The notes under the pieces are model-generated. The model was not told the DNA's origin. It saw only the letters and a list, made by a program, of their open reading frames with translations, and did no database searches. The position numbers were made by a program, and so were the translations under genes. Source: Pascua guehoae (Eukaryota > Basidiomycota > Tremellomycetes > Trichosporonales > Trichosporonaceae). From it: DNA of 42,112 nucleotides. Shown here piece after piece: positions 21,341 to 32,300 of the stretch (position 1 is its first letter; the number at the start of each line of letters is the position of its first letter). Location: positions 2,749,231-2,791,342 of the forward strand of contig BCJX01000003.1 in assembly GCA_001600415.1 (NCBI GenBank), read 5' to 3'.

Positions 21341-22331
21341 ATGACGAATGACTGGAGTGCCCAGAACCCAGACCTTTCTGCCCTCACCATCCAATCGCCG
21401 ACAGGACAGCATGTGACCATGGCGGTGAAGAACCACAACCCGTTTGAGGGAGTTGGGTTTGAAGGCGAAGGCATGAGTTCCAAAGGCAATTGGCGGGAGA
21501 AAGGGGGTTGATGATGGGAAGAATCAAAGCATGACCGACGTGCATATGAGCACAACGGAGCCGACCACAGGTGCTACGATGGCAACCGCCAACCAGTCGC
21601 TGAGAGACGGTGACGCGATGGTGCACATCTTCTCACACGCCAACTCCGAGTCCAGCTTCCAACCGAGCATTGCCGACAACGTGTCCCATGCTGGCACCAG
21701 CCACTCCGAGGTGGACAGCTCGCTGGGAGACTCGTTTTGGGGTGTGGCGCAGAGAACGACAAGCTGCGGGTTCTGCGGAGAGGAGCATGACCTGTCCGGC
21801 TTCATGTTCGGCCTGCGGCGATTCCCTTGCATTGTTGTATGATGGATTGAGATGATTTGGGGCCAGGAGAGGTTCTTCTACGCTGAGAAGGGTGCATTCT
21901 GGTTCTACAACAGCCAGAAGCAGGAGATGATCCACCGATACGAAGAAGAGCTACCCGTGGTAGCGTGGATACGTTTCGAGCTGTACATGTGGGAAAACAA
22001 GTACCCATGCCTGCAAGGTCAGGCCAGCCACCTCCTCAGGCACAACAACAAGCTCCACTTGGTCCTCAACACGAGCCCAACTCACAAGGTCCAAGACATC
22101 CTCCGATGTGCGGTCGCGATGCATAACGAGCTCAAGTATGTGTCCGAGGCTGAGCAGAAACGTATGGCGACCATGCTGCTCTGCAAGGGTTGGAACGTGA
22201 CGCACCAGGTCCACTGCATCCCGCACCTCACCCTGAATGGCAGGTTCTGTGCCAAGCCTGAGCATCGCTTGGGGGGTGCAGGACCGTCCTCTGGATTTGT
22301 TCATTGTACGCCCAAATATGTCCGCAAATAG
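21341..22331 (+). pseudogene. Plus-strand accessory gene of A2
   Basis: This is the counterpart of 3928-4918 with identical exon and intron lengths: exon 1 at 21341-21472, intron region at 21473-21521 (49 bases), exon 2 at 21522-22331 with the shared in-frame TGA at 21840-21842. The intron donor reads ATGAGT instead of GTGAGT, a G to A change that would abolish normal splicing. Otherwise the frame is as long as in A1. The 214 bases 21750-21963 are identical to A1 4337-4550 although flanks differ at nearly one base in ten. Function unknown. Confidence 0.55.
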
Positions 22332-22569
22332 AGTGGATGAGTTGAGGATGCAATGAATCACAGAGGGGACACTGAGAGTGGAAGACAACGAAACAGTGAT
22401 AAGAGATGGGACAGAGACATGTGGCAAGCATGTGGAGGTGGAAGAACTCGGGATCAAAGGCGACTCGAGACTTGAGACAGGAAACTCACAATGCATAAAG
22501 CAAGGCAGTGGTGATACAAGATCGACAAATATGTGAAGCATGATACAGAGGAGGGAGTAAAGAGATGTT
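22332..22569. other. Convergent intergenic spacer in A2
   Basis: It is the same length (238 bases) as the A1 spacer 4919-5156 and aligns with it. No gene is seen. Equal length despite divergence may reflect overlapping 3' ends, but that is inference. Confidence 0.45.
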
Positions 22570-24996
22570 TTACAAAGGACAGCTGCAACGATAGCCCAGA
22601 AGAGAGTCTTGGCCAAGCAGAGTGCTGGGGTGCGCCCGAGTGGAGCGAGTGGATGTACGCCCAGGAGCGGGCTGGTTGGCTGGAGGCTGGTTAGCCTGAG
22701 GGGGAGCAACTTGGGCTGCGGCATTGTTCCCAGAGGGTGCGGCAGGGGGCGCGGTGGGAGGNGCAGGCGACAACGTGGACGATTTATGTTGGCAGTGCTT
22801 CTCGGCCTCAGCTTTAGCTTTGGTAGCTTCAGCCTCAGCCTTGGCAGCCGCAGCCTTAGTGGCCTCAGCCTCGGCTTTAGCTTTGACAGCCTCCGTTTTA
22901 GCCTTCATGATCTTGGCCTCGGCTTTGGCCTTGGCATCAGCCTTGGCTTTGGCTTTGGTGTCGGCCTCAGCTTTGGCCTTAGCTTCGGCCTCCTCTTGAT
23001 GGGCCAGTAGAGCGTTGAGCTCTAGGGCAAGAGCCTCGGGCAAGAGAGGGTGCCCAGTGGCACAAAAACGGTGGTGGACCCAATCACCCCCTTCTCGAGG
23101 AAGGTTGTACGTAGGCAGCATAATGGCCGAGTAGAATGTGGCCACGGAGTCCAAAAAGTCGAGAGGACCGTTAGGTGACGTGAGGGCCAAAACCGTGTCT
23201 CGGACCATAAGCTCTGCCTCTCCTCCAGCAGCAAGTTGTTGGCATAGATCCTCTAGGAGGGCGAGCCGGGAGCCGGAGTCGACGGCTTGGAGCCGAAGGA
23301 TAAAGTTCGACAGAGCCAGGGTCGAGTTGCCAGGATGCCCGGCTCTGAGCCGGCAGCACTTCTCCGCAAGGGCAGAATAAAGGTCCAGCAGAGCTTGCAC
23401 TGAATGCCGTGGCTGGGGGTTGGGCTGAACGGGGTCAGCTGGGTCGACTGGACAAGGAAAAAGGGCTTGAATGGAGGGGTCGTCACCTCCTATCTCTTCC
23501 ATCGATGCAAGGCCAAAGGCCTTGAGAATGTCTGCAGGCAGGTACGGTGTAGATGTCATCATGGGAAGATGCACGAAACAGCCACTGTAATTGACACAGT
23601 ATTTGACACCACCCTCATTGATAACCGTGATGGCACGGTCACCTGAGGGGCCAGCACCCTTTATCAAATAAAGATGGGAGGATGCATTCATGCCTTCCGA
23701 GTACGAGCTACTGACCAAAGTGAGGCCTGGACTGAGACCCAAGGTGGCACCAGCGGCTGCGCCCTTGCTGGGCTGAAAACCAGTTTTGGGTGCAGGACGA
23801 GGAGCGGGCTGGTTGGTGCTGGCAGCAGGCGTTTTAGTGGGGCCGGGAGTCGCAGCAGTGTGGCCCCCCGGGTGCGCGGCCCGGGCAGGTTCTCGTGAAC
23901 CTGCCCGGGAAAGATCGCCAATCCGCCCTTAGCAGACCACCAGTCCGGCTCAAACCCGCTCCACATCGGCCCTTCAATGGCCTCGAACCAGTCATGGAGC
24001 TTGCGGCGCAGGGTCTTGCAATCCTCCATAGGGTCATCGCCATTGTTGCCGTCGTCGCCCTTCTTCTTCTTGTTGGGCTCCTCAGAGAAGCCGAAGTGGT
24101 CAGAGAAGAAAGGGCACTCTCCTCCCAACTCGACGATCTCAACATTGGCGCCATTATGAGGGACGGTTAGGGCCGGGCGGTAGGCGAAAGGTGGGGGGCC
24201 AAAGCGGTAGGTGTAGCCATGGGCCGTGAGGGGAGGGGCGCCGGGTATCCAAGGCGGGAAACGCGCAACGTCGGCCCACATCAACAACTCATATGGGCAG
24301 TCGTCTGGAGGAAGGGGGTATGCCTGCCAGACCAGCGCAGGTGGGAAGCCGATGGTTGCCACCTCAACAAACCACATGTCATGATCGATAAACTGGGCAT
24401 ACACCGGTGCACTCGGCGAATCCCACACACCCGCGCTGGCTCCCATCATACGGGCCAAGATGTCTGAGATCTCGGCAAGTACAGCGAGCTCATGCTCGTT
24501 GTTGGAAGGGGAGAACGAACATTCATCCAGGCATTGGACACAGTGAGCAGGGTCGATGGCCTCGTTGAACAGGCAGCTGGCCTTCTTCGACACACACCGG
24601 TGACAACGCGACATGCCAGTGAGAAACTGGTGGCCCTTGAAAGTCACCTGACAAAGGTTAATCATCAAAAGAAGGGACAAAAAGGGGAGAGAGAGTAGAT
24701 TCCATGTGATATGAGGGGAGGTAGACTAACCCGAAGTGCAGCGTCCAACTCCTCCAGCATCATGTTCTCCTCGGGCAACCACACTGCTGAACCCTTGGGT
24801 CGACCCTTCCGCTTGACATGCATGTCTCCCTAGAAGAAAAGAATGGTCAGGATCGGGACTAGAGCGAGAGCAAAGAGGGGAAGAGAGAGTAGCTCACAGG
24901 CTTGGGAGCCAGAGCTGGGGCCGGGGGCAGGTTGGGCTGGGGAGCTGCGGCGTTGCCGCCTCCTCGACCGCCCCTGTTGCGTCACTGGGGAGGCAT
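22570..24996 (-). pseudogene. Antisense three-exon gene of A2 (AT-hook, six-Cys cluster, coiled coil)
   Basis: Exons are 24996-24898, 24829-24731 and 24647-22570, with introns of 68 and 83 bases (65 and 80 in A1). Exon 1 is 21 codons shorter than in A1 and has a TGA as codon 5 (24982-24984; CGA in A1). Exon 2 keeps KRKGRPKGS, the AT-hook-like core. Exon 3 keeps all six Cys of the cluster and lacks the A1 TAG. It carries a one-base frameshift where a 13-base inverted repeat has appeared (23880-23909). The Ala/Lys/Glu repeat is shorter than in A1. One ambiguous base is at 22762. The two copies together allow the ancestral gene structure to be read, though neither is intact. Confidence 0.7.
23880..23909. 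repeat. Perfect 13-base inverted repeat in A2
   Basis: CCCGGGCAGGTTC, loop TCGT, then GAACCTGCCCGGG. In A1 only the right-hand arm (as read on the plus strand) is present and the left side is unrelated C/G-rich sequence one base longer. The inverted copy appears to have been templated from its neighbour and shifts the frame of the antisense gene. Confidence 0.9.
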
Positions 24997-25818
24997 GGTA
25001 GGGAGCAGGACAGGGCTGTAGGCGGGTGAAAAAGAGTGTGGAGGCAGGAAAAGAGAGTTGGGATGGAAGAATGGAACAGGAAGGGAGAGTGGCGAGGTGA
25101 AGGTGGTGAAGAAGCTGGAGGATGAAGAAAGCTGGTTAGTCTTAAGAGTTGCGTGCGGAGTCAGTAGGGCTGAGAAAAGGGTATCAGGCTGCATGAGAAC
25201 AAACAAAGGGGTGCGGGTGTGATGGGAAACACACTGACGGGGCTGGATGAGGCATGGCTGAGGTGTGACTGCCATCGGGTGGAGGGCGACGAGAGCAAGC
25301 GAGGGGTGCGATCTGGTCCCGAGGGGCATGGGACAATAGAGAAAATCATGACAAGATGATGGGCCGATGAGTGATCTGCTAGCAGGAGGCAGGTTGATTG
25401 AAGTAATGGTGATGGGCGAGTCGAGGTTTGGAGAAGAAGAAATGACGACCTAAGGGGATGCTACAAGCCCCGTGCAACGATCGACAGGGCCGAAAGGGAG
25501 CAACGGCAAAGGGCATGAGGTAGTGATGCCAGAAGGGCGAGACTTGGGGCAGATCTGGTGTGACGAGTGAGTCAACACAAGCAGAGAAGGGGCACCCCTG
25601 GGGGCCCACCTATTCCTCTCCAAGCCGCCCAATCTTCTGGAGGACACGAAACGTGAGGTCCTAGGAAGGAGAAAAGAGGGAAACGGTCACTGGGGTGCAA
25701 AGAGAAAGGGAGACGAGAATACAGCATGCATGATGGAGTACAGACGAGCACAGACAACAAGGGAGTGGGAGAGACTAGATCTGGGCGGACACACAAGAAA
25801 AGAGAATGGGGGTGGATG
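24997..25818. other. Spacer between the antisense genes of A2
   Basis: The 822 bases correspond to A1 7690-8630. The part next to 24996 is pyrimidine-rich on the minus strand, the probable leader of the three-exon gene. It lacks the 59-base duplication of A1. No gene is supported; scattered open frames here are not shared with A1. Confidence 0.5.
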
Positions 25819-27453
25819 TTACTGCCAGTGCTTTGGGTCGTGAGGGGAGGGGAGCTCGCCGCCACCCCGCTTTGAGTGACTGGAGGGGCAGGGCCCACGG
25901 AACAGGAGGGGCAGAGGGACAGGCCAGGGGGGATTCTTCGAGTCAAGGACGGCAGTCGGGCGCTCGAGGCTAGCCCATTCACCTGCCTGCCGATCCAAAC
26001 CTGCATCGCAGGCCTCCTGGGTGTCAAACCAGTCCTTCCCATCCTCCCCAATGGTAAAACGCGGGCGGGGGACGTCAAGCCTGGCTGTCTCGTGTATATG
26101 AGCGGCCGCGGGCCAGGAAACGGGTAGCCCGGATGAGTTTGAGCCCGACTCTGAAGCGCATGCGGCCACCCATGTGGTACATGGTCGGGAAAATGTCCCG
26201 GAGATGGGACCAGCCCGCGATATGCACCTTGTGAGGGGCAATGTTCGCCCCATCGTAAAAGGAGCATCGAGTCCCATGAGAATTCTTGCACTTCTTACAG
26301 GTGGCGTTCGGTTTACTGTTGAGCACCCAACACCTAAAGTTGCCCTTGCGACAAGGTGGGCAGCCTTCAGAGAAAGGGAGCATGATGAAGCCCTCACCAC
26401 CGTTTCCGTTCTTTACGAATAAGCATTGAAAGAAGCATCAAGGATGAAAGGAGGACTGGATGAGGGAATTGTGACACTCACGTAGGGATCTGTGGGGGTG
26501 CCCGAGAGCCCCATTGACCTATTGACGAGCTCTTCATGTTCCTCCTCGGTGAGGTCAACCTAGCTCCGGGTGTCCCGCTCATCCTCCTCCTGCCCAATGG
26601 GAGGACCTGCCGCCGCATCGCGGAGACGCCGTTTGGTGGGGGTGCGGGGCAGGAAAGTGGGCAGAGCAGGGGACCTGGGTGGTGTGCGTGGAGGCGTGAC
26701 GATGGTACGGGAGTTTGGAAAAGGGCCCGGAAGGTAACCAGCCCAAGGTTCCACCGACGGCCATGCACTTGATTCCCGAGCCAGCTGGGAGAGGACCTGC
26801 GAAGGATCAGAACCTGGGGTAGAGAAGTGGGAGAGCAGGCGGGCAGGATGCGATGCACGAGAGAGTCATTTGCGACTCTAGCCCGAGTTTCAAAGAACTG
26901 CATGGCAAGCGGGGGGAAACAGTGGACCAAACGAGTTGGGGGAGGATAAAGGAGGCGTGCGCCGTCCAAGATATGGTACCACATGTCTGCCTTTAGAGTC
27001 CTGAAGAAGGTGTTAGCCTGCGGCAGAGAAGAAAGCTGGCCCAACTGACTCTGCATCGTCGCTGGTCGAGCAGGGATACACGGCAGCTAGGGCGGGGAAA
27101 AGGAAGTGGTGCATCCACCAAGCCTCATGCGAGACTGCTGCCAGGAAATGCTCCTTCGAGTCTGGGTCTCAGAGCTCGAGCACGAAGCTGGAACCGATGG
27201 CCGGCTGTTTGTACTCAAGTGACTGAATCTCGGCATCCGCATGAGAGGACGGCTTGAGCAGCTCGCGCCAGTCAACGGTTCGAGACATGCCCTCCACTGG
27301 GTCAAGCTTGTGGGCCAGGTCCAGGAAGAAGGTGGCGTTAATGGCATCGGGGCAGGGGCGGAGTAGCTTGGAGATGGTGTCCTTGCCGAGGCTCTCAGTG
27401 TAACCGATAATGGAAGCAAGGGAGGGATGACTGAGGTTGATGTTGATGGACAT
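25819..27453 (-). pseudogene. Antisense four-exon gene with Zn2Cys6-like cluster (A2), broken
   Basis: Exons are 27453-27082 (372 bases), 27017-26859 (159), 26796-26482 (315) and 26410-25819; introns are 64, 62 and 71 bases. The first three exons match A1 in length exactly. Lesions: TGA at 27169-27171 (CGA in A1), TAG at 26560-26562 (TGG in A1), donor of intron 2 changed to GTGCAT, and a two-base loss near 26085. The six Cys of the cluster are all present here with spacing CX2CX6CX10CX2CX7C (near 26280-26375), including the third Cys that is His in A1, so this copy preserves the ancestral motif. The reading continues about 19 codons past the A1 stop. Confidence 0.75.
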
Positions 27454-28299
27454 GATGGGCTGGGGGTGAATGATGGTGCGTGTGGGGTGTTCAAGAGCGA
27501 AAAAAAGGGCAGAGGGAGGAGAGCATGCATGAGAGACAAGAGCGGGGAGATGTCCTCCCCTATGTAGAGAGGCGGGTACAGTGTGACCGGGGAAAGAGCA
27601 GGGGGAGGCAGAACGTGTTAGAGGGGCACACAATAGGCGTGGCAATTGAGCACACTTGTATGACAGAGGCAGTGGCGTAGAGGGTGTGATGAAAGAGGGC
27701 GTAGAGTGTCGAGGGCACGACAAAAGGAGCTGAAAAAGGGGATGGGATGACTCGCGTTTGTGATAAGAGAGAGAGGGAGGGGAACTGAGGCGATCGAGTT
27801 AGTGGGTACTGGCCAGGAAGGGCTACAGCACTGAGCGGATGCTCTACCTTGAAGAGGAGACGGTGTGAGAAGAGGCCCCAGGCTTAGCCAAGAGGGCTGT
27901 GGGACAGAAGTAGGCGGCGACTACCACTGCCAGGACGATCCTGGTGCTGGGCTAGTGCTGGCACTTCTCCTCATTGCCTAGAGTTGCAGGTAGCTGCGAA
28001 GGCTCTGACTAGGATCGAGGCTCGGAGCTCGCAAGGTAGGCGCGGGGCCTTTGAGGGGTAGTGCTAGGATGAGCGCCGCCCTCCACTCTCCCGAATGGGG
28101 CCCGAGTCGGGTTTATGCCAGGACTGGGCGACCCGCACGCAGTGCCGACAGGGTGTTGGGCATACCCTGTCAGGCTAGTTTCACAACGGGGCAAAGGTGG
28201 TGGCGAGAGGACTGCGCAGACGGCTAACAGAGAGAGAGAGGGATAAGTAGAGTTGGGGGGTAACGCGTGCAGGCCGGTGTAGGAGGAGGGAGGAAGAGG
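27454..28299. other. Upstream region of the A2 four-exon gene
   Basis: It aligns with A1 10220-11075. CT-rich minus-strand leader near 27460-27560, then single-copy GC-rich sequence with the conserved hairpin at 28147-28171. No gene is supported. Confidence 0.45.
28144..28175. other. Conserved hairpin with paired substitutions (A2)
   Basis: GACAGGGT (28147-28154) pairs with ACCCTGTC (28164-28171) around a 9-base loop; an outer GCC/GGC pair (28144-28146, 28173-28175) extends the stem past one unpaired A. It is the counterpart of A1 10930-10954, with two compensating base-pair changes. Confidence 0.45.
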
Positions 28300-28560
28300 C
28301 TGTGTTGAGAGAAGTGGAGTGCGCCGACTGTCTGTGCTGAGGAATGGAGGACGGTCGCGTCGAGAGGTGGAGCATGCCAACGGTCTGTGCTGGGAATGAA
28401 GAGCAGTCACGTCGAGAGGTGGAGGGCACCGACTGTCTGTGCTGGGAATGAAGAGCAGCCGCGTCGAAAGGTGGAGCGCGCCGACTGTCTGTGCTGAGAA
28501 TGAAGATTGGTCGTGTCGAGAGGTGGAACTTGCTGACTGCCTGTGTTGGTATGGGGATCG
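28300..28560. repeat. 52-base minisatellite, about 5 copies (A2)
   Basis: Same family and position as A1 11076-11445 but two copies shorter. The first unit is the least regular. Confidence 0.88.
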
Positions 28561-28668
28561 AACGTGATCAGGGCCTAGTCCTTAGGGAGCACACCACATG
28601 TCATCTTCTTGGTGGAGGATTGACTATGCCAGGGGCTGGAAACGGATGCCGATTGTGCATAGACCTCC

Positions 28669-28687
28669 AAAAAAAAAAAAAAAAAAA
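28669..28687 (+). repeat. A19 homopolymer in A2
   Basis: Nineteen consecutive A replace a G/A-rich stretch present in A1 near 11550. It sits between the 52-base and 32-base arrays and is not a retroposon tail, since the sequence continues collinearly with A1 on both sides. Confidence 0.85.
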
Positions 28688-28810
28688 GATGAAGAAGGGA
28701 ACAGGATGAGTAGGGCGGAAGGAAGTGGGGGAAGAAGGGAAAGGAGAAGGAAGGATACAAGGAGCGTTGGAAGGCAGGGCCATGGGAAGTGTGAATCAGG
28801 CATGCAGCGA

Positions 28811-29165
28811 GGAGCAAGCCATGTAGGACAGGCGCGCACCTAGGCTCTAGCCATGTAGGACAGGCATGCACCTAGATTCTAGCCATGTAGGGCAGGCGTG
28901 CACCTAGACTCTAGCCATGTAGGGCAGGCGCACACCTAGACTCTAGTCATGTAGGGCAGATGCGCACCTAGAGTCTAGCCATGTAGGGCAGATGTGCATC
29001 GAGAGTCTAGCCATGTAGGACAGACATGCATCGAGCGTCTAGCCATGTAGGACAGACGTGCATTGAGAGTCTAGCCATGTAGGACAGACGCGCACCTAGA
29101 CTCTAGCCATGTAGGACAGATGTGCACCTAGACTCTAGCCATGTAGGACAGATGCGTATCTGGGG
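28811..29165. repeat. 32-base minisatellite, about 11 copies (A2)
   Basis: Regular 32-base units starting ctagccatgtagg. A1 has about four. Variants tgcatcgagagt and cgcacctagact are interspersed, so units have been shuffled by local exchange. Confidence 0.9.
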
Positions 29166-29214
29166 CTGGGCCAGGAAGGTAGGCGTGCACCGGAAATCGA
29201 GCTACGGAGGATGG

Positions 29215-29500
29215 GCTGCGGTGGGCCGAGAATCTGAAAAGTGGGATCAAAAACAGTCGAGCCTGGAGGACGGGCTGTGAATCTGAGCAAGTGGGATCAA
29301 AACAGTCGAGCCACAGAAGGTAGACTGAGAGTCGAGGCAGCGGAATTGAAAGAAATCGAGCCACCTAGGTTGGACCACAGAAGGTAGGCCGAGAGTCGAG
29401 GTGGCGGAGTTGGAAGAAATCGAGCCACTAGGTTGGACCACAGAAGATAGACTGAGAGTCGGGGTGCGGGATTGGAAGAGTTGAGCTACTGAGAACGGTC
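29215..29500. repeat. Degenerate ~60-base repeat, 4-5 copies (A2)
   Basis: Units share gagccac, gaaggtagac, gagagtcgaggc and gaaagaaatcgagcc. It is slightly longer than the A1 block 11880-12090. 29500-29935 aligns with A1 12090-12540 and shows no gene. Confidence 0.7.
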
Positions 29501-29934
29501 AGGGATGGGAGGTTGGTCAGGAGGGGGCGTGAGCGACTGGCTGGAATAGAATACGATTGAGACTAGGGGTGAGGCAGAGCGAAGCCACAGGACAGCTCCA
29601 GCAGGGGAGTGTATGGACGTCCGAATGCCAGCGGTCGGGATAAGGAAGCAAGCAGCAAAAAGTCCAGGGCGGACCGAGACTCGGAGCTTCCTAATACTTA
29701 ACCACTGGGGTGGGGGACCTACCCACTAGAGCTTGGGGGATCCTGTGGTGGGAATAACTCGCCCACTGGGAATCGATGACGTACCTGCCAGAGACTCGTG
29801 CCAAACATGATAGCCGACCTAACCGAGGTTTGGGTTGCGGAGCGAGACTTGGTGTCACCCATTCACCGAGACATGAGCGAGAAACGGAGCGAGAAATGAG
29901 GCTGAGACAGACAGAGGCCTGGAGACACACGACA

Positions 29935-30160
29935 CCGAGACTCGAGCATGACCGACACTGAGACTCGAGCCAGTCTTGGACCGAGACTCGAACCAGTCAC
30001 GGACCGAGACTCAAGCCAGTCGCGGACTGAGACTCGAGCCAGCAGCAGACCGAGACCCGAGCCAGCAGCAGACTGAGACCTGAGCCAGTAGCGGACTGAG
30101 ATTTGAGCCAGCAACAGGTCGAGACCTGAGCCAGCAACGGGTCGAGACCCGGACCGACAA
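29935..30160. repeat. 23-base minisatellite, about 10 copies (A2)
   Basis: Units around gagactcgagccagcagc, with later units drifting to gagacctgagcc. It is followed by about 130 bases of single-copy sequence before the Gy2 junction; this is the furthest-right sequence of element A in the window. Confidence 0.85.
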
Positions 30161-30297
30161 CAGGCCGAGATTCTGGGACGGGGAGACAGACACCCTAGCA
30201 GGGAGGAGAGTGAGACCCTGCCCAGTGGGCGACGGTAGTGAGTAACTGACAGAGCAAGGCCCTACACTCGAGGGCGAGGCAAAACTACCACAGTGTA

Positions 30298-30758
30298 AGA
30301 ACATCATGTCGCTCCGACCCCTGTTCAAGCTTGACCGCATCACCCTTGGCCCCTACAAGATCCTCGCCCCAACCAAGTCCCCATTGGCGTGGGTGATCGA
30401 TTTTCCTCCTGAGCTGAAATGACTGCACCCCGTCTTCCATGTGCAGTTGTTCCGCCCGGCCAAACCGCCCTTGCCCCGCCAGGGTCAGGAACCTGAACTG
30501 CCAATCCATGTCGACGGCAAACCCAAGTGGTAAGTTGAATCGGTCCTCGATTCCCAGTACGACGAAGGGAACGAGGAGGATGAGTATTGGTACCTCATCC
30601 ATTGGCACAGGTATCCCGACCACGAAAACTCATGGGAACTGCACCACACGATCAAGAATGTGGGCGCCTTCCGTAAGTTTTACCTGGCTAACAAGGACAA
30701 CCCGGAGCATGTCTTCCCCCATGCTCCCGCCCCAAAGCGATGGCGCAAGCATCACTGA
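30298..30758 (+). pseudogene. Gy2 integrase C-terminus and chromodomain remnant
   Basis: It aligns with the last 150 codons of Gy1 pol. The barrel segment LRPLFKLDRI and the chromodomain core WYLIHWHRYPDHENSWE remain, but there is a TGA where Gy1 has CGA (near 30420) and a TAA where Gy1 has TAC just before the chromodomain. It ends at TGA 30756-30758, the same place as Gy1. Confidence 0.88.
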
Positions 30759-30876
30759 GCAACTAAAACCGGCATCCCCGAGCCAACGACACAACTCACC
30801 TCATCTGATCCTGTTGACTTTGTCGGTATCGTAAACGAGGTCTGTCGGGACTACAGCCCCTTTGTCAGGGGGGCAG

Positions 30877-31494
30877 TGTCACGATTCGGACAACTTAGTT
30901 GTTTCTACCCAGTGTCGAAATCACATGACCGGCAGCCACGTGACGTCATGACCTCCACTGCCCCATGACTCAGTTTGCCACTCGAGACAACAAGTGACAA
31001 GAAATCATGCACGTCATCTCGACAGCACACAACACATGCTGCACAACACCTCATGTAGCACACCCTCGTTGCTGTCATCTGTGCATGTCGGCGCTACTAC
31101 TAGGGCTCTATCGCCGACCCAGAGTGCCATGCTTGTAGACTAGGCCTAACTCCATACTCCCCATGCAGCTCATGCTCATATGCTGGCTAGGGTATATAGT
31201 TCAGCACTGCCCGTAGTTTGTATCCCCAAGCCATACAACTACAAGTCTAGTCTCAACAATCAGTTGCCTCGGCATTTGCCCTCTCTGACACCTCCACGTC
31301 ACCACCTCCATCTCCGCTCCGTCCTCCCGTCCTTCCGCGTCCCCTTCACGTGCATGTCGCAGCAACCCCCTGGCCCCGACGCCTTTCTTTAGGTCGTCAA
31401 TCCCATGAGTCTGACGCCATCTTGCAGGTCGAGACAGAGTCGCGGTGTTAGGTTTGTGTTCGGTTCCCAAGCCTCCACCGATCGGCTCATGACA
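30877..31494 (+). repeat. 3' LTR of Gy2, 618 bases
   Basis: It starts TGTCACGATT and ends CATGACA, with exactly the length of the Gy1 LTR. A TATA-like ggtatatag lies near 31190. It is CpG-poor compared with Gy1, in line with an older insertion. Confidence 0.93.
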
Positions 31495-32300
31495 GTTGGC
31501 CATCGGCCAGGGGTATTTTGCCATAGGCTATGCTCAGGCAGAGTATCCCGCAGAGGCTTTATTGAAAATGTCTGCAAATTCTCTGAATTCCTCTGGGATA
31601 TTGGCAAGAGAATCTGGAATCTTGATTGATATCATTGGAGATGCCTTGTCGCCATGGATTACTACCTTCAATTGGGCTAGTAGCATGCCAGTAGGGTGGT
31701 GTTACACCAGTTTCATGAATTCTTGGGCATTTACCAACTTAATCTTGAAGCTGAGATGGTTGGTCTTATTTTTCTTCTTATTCTTCTTTTTCTTCTTTTG
31801 TTTCTTTTTCTTGTCGCCAATGCTAAATTGGTCATGACCAATGATGGTGCTCTCCTTATCTTTGTCTCGTCATCCCTATTGTCATTCTCTTGGCGTTTGT
31901 AGAGGACATAGGGCAGATCGAGGGTGCTATTGTCCCAATCGATAGATGTGCGATACTTCCGCATCCATGGGAGACCTAAAATTACTTATGTGTCAAGATA
32001 GTTCACCACTATGGGATCCATAGAGGAGCTGTAATGTGTAGGTTTTCTCATTTTCTTCTGGCTTAAGCCCCAGTCTGGTGATTATGTTGGGGTTTATGAA
32101 GTTTGCATCAGAACCTGTGTCGACCAGTGCTTTATAGACTGCTGGTCCTGCATGAGTGTGGAAGGTGGCTTCCTGGTAGAGGTGTTGCATGTCTTCTGTT
32201 TGTGCATCTGCCATAAACCGCAGTCTTATTATCTCTGTCTGCCTAGGTGGGTCTCCCAGCACTTGGTCTTGAGGTGGTTGCCGGGAGACTTAGAGTTTAA
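31495..32300 (-). pseudogene. C pol start: protease and linker to reverse transcriptase
   Basis: The retropepsin active site is seen as ALVDTGSDANFI (about 32095-32130) within a frame ending at 31993. In another frame follow VILGLPWMRKY and SIDWDNST, the usual end of gypsy protease, then a low-complexity Lys/Arg-rich insertion (31750-31820) and IPEEFREFADIF near 31590, the segment that precedes gypsy reverse transcriptase. Several stops and shifts make it inactive. Confidence 0.75.

Larger units (their letters stand above)
19108..30296 (+). mobile_element. Giant gypsy-like element A, copy 2 (A2), truncated
   Basis: Over 11 kb with no LTR of its own in sight. It holds RNase H and integrase of pol, the plus-strand accessory gene, the two antisense multi-exon genes, and the minisatellite block, in the same order and orientation as A1. 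The left end is cut by LTR D inside pol; the right end joins Gy2 at about 30297. A complete element must therefore be considerably longer than 11 kb. The pol type (integrase followed by a GDLILVRN domain, no chromodomain) belongs to a gypsy-related lineage I know from mushroom genomes. A2 is more decayed than A1. Confidence 0.82.
30297..31494 (+). mobile_element. Second Gy1-family copy (Gy2), 3' end only
   Basis: Homology to Gy1 begins abruptly at AAGAACATC (Gy1 2429 onward) and continues to the LTR end. Everything upstream is missing. The right LTR end (CATGACA, 31494) joins minus-strand element C inside its pol; the five bases gttgg would be the right target-site copy. Relative to Gy1 it has many CG to TG or CA changes. 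Confidence 0.9.

Noticed and set aside
28669..28687. A19 run as the tail of a non-LTR insertion
   Set aside because: A1 is collinear on both sides with no target duplication; it is a local homopolymer expansion.
28811..29165. 32-base repeats resembling a CRISPR array
   Set aside because: Units are directly adjacent with no unique spacers, the setting is a eukaryotic retroelement, and no cas genes are present.
31731..31964. Lys/Arg-rich minus-strand frame as a nuclear protein
   Set aside because: It is a low-complexity expansion within the decayed pol linker of element C.
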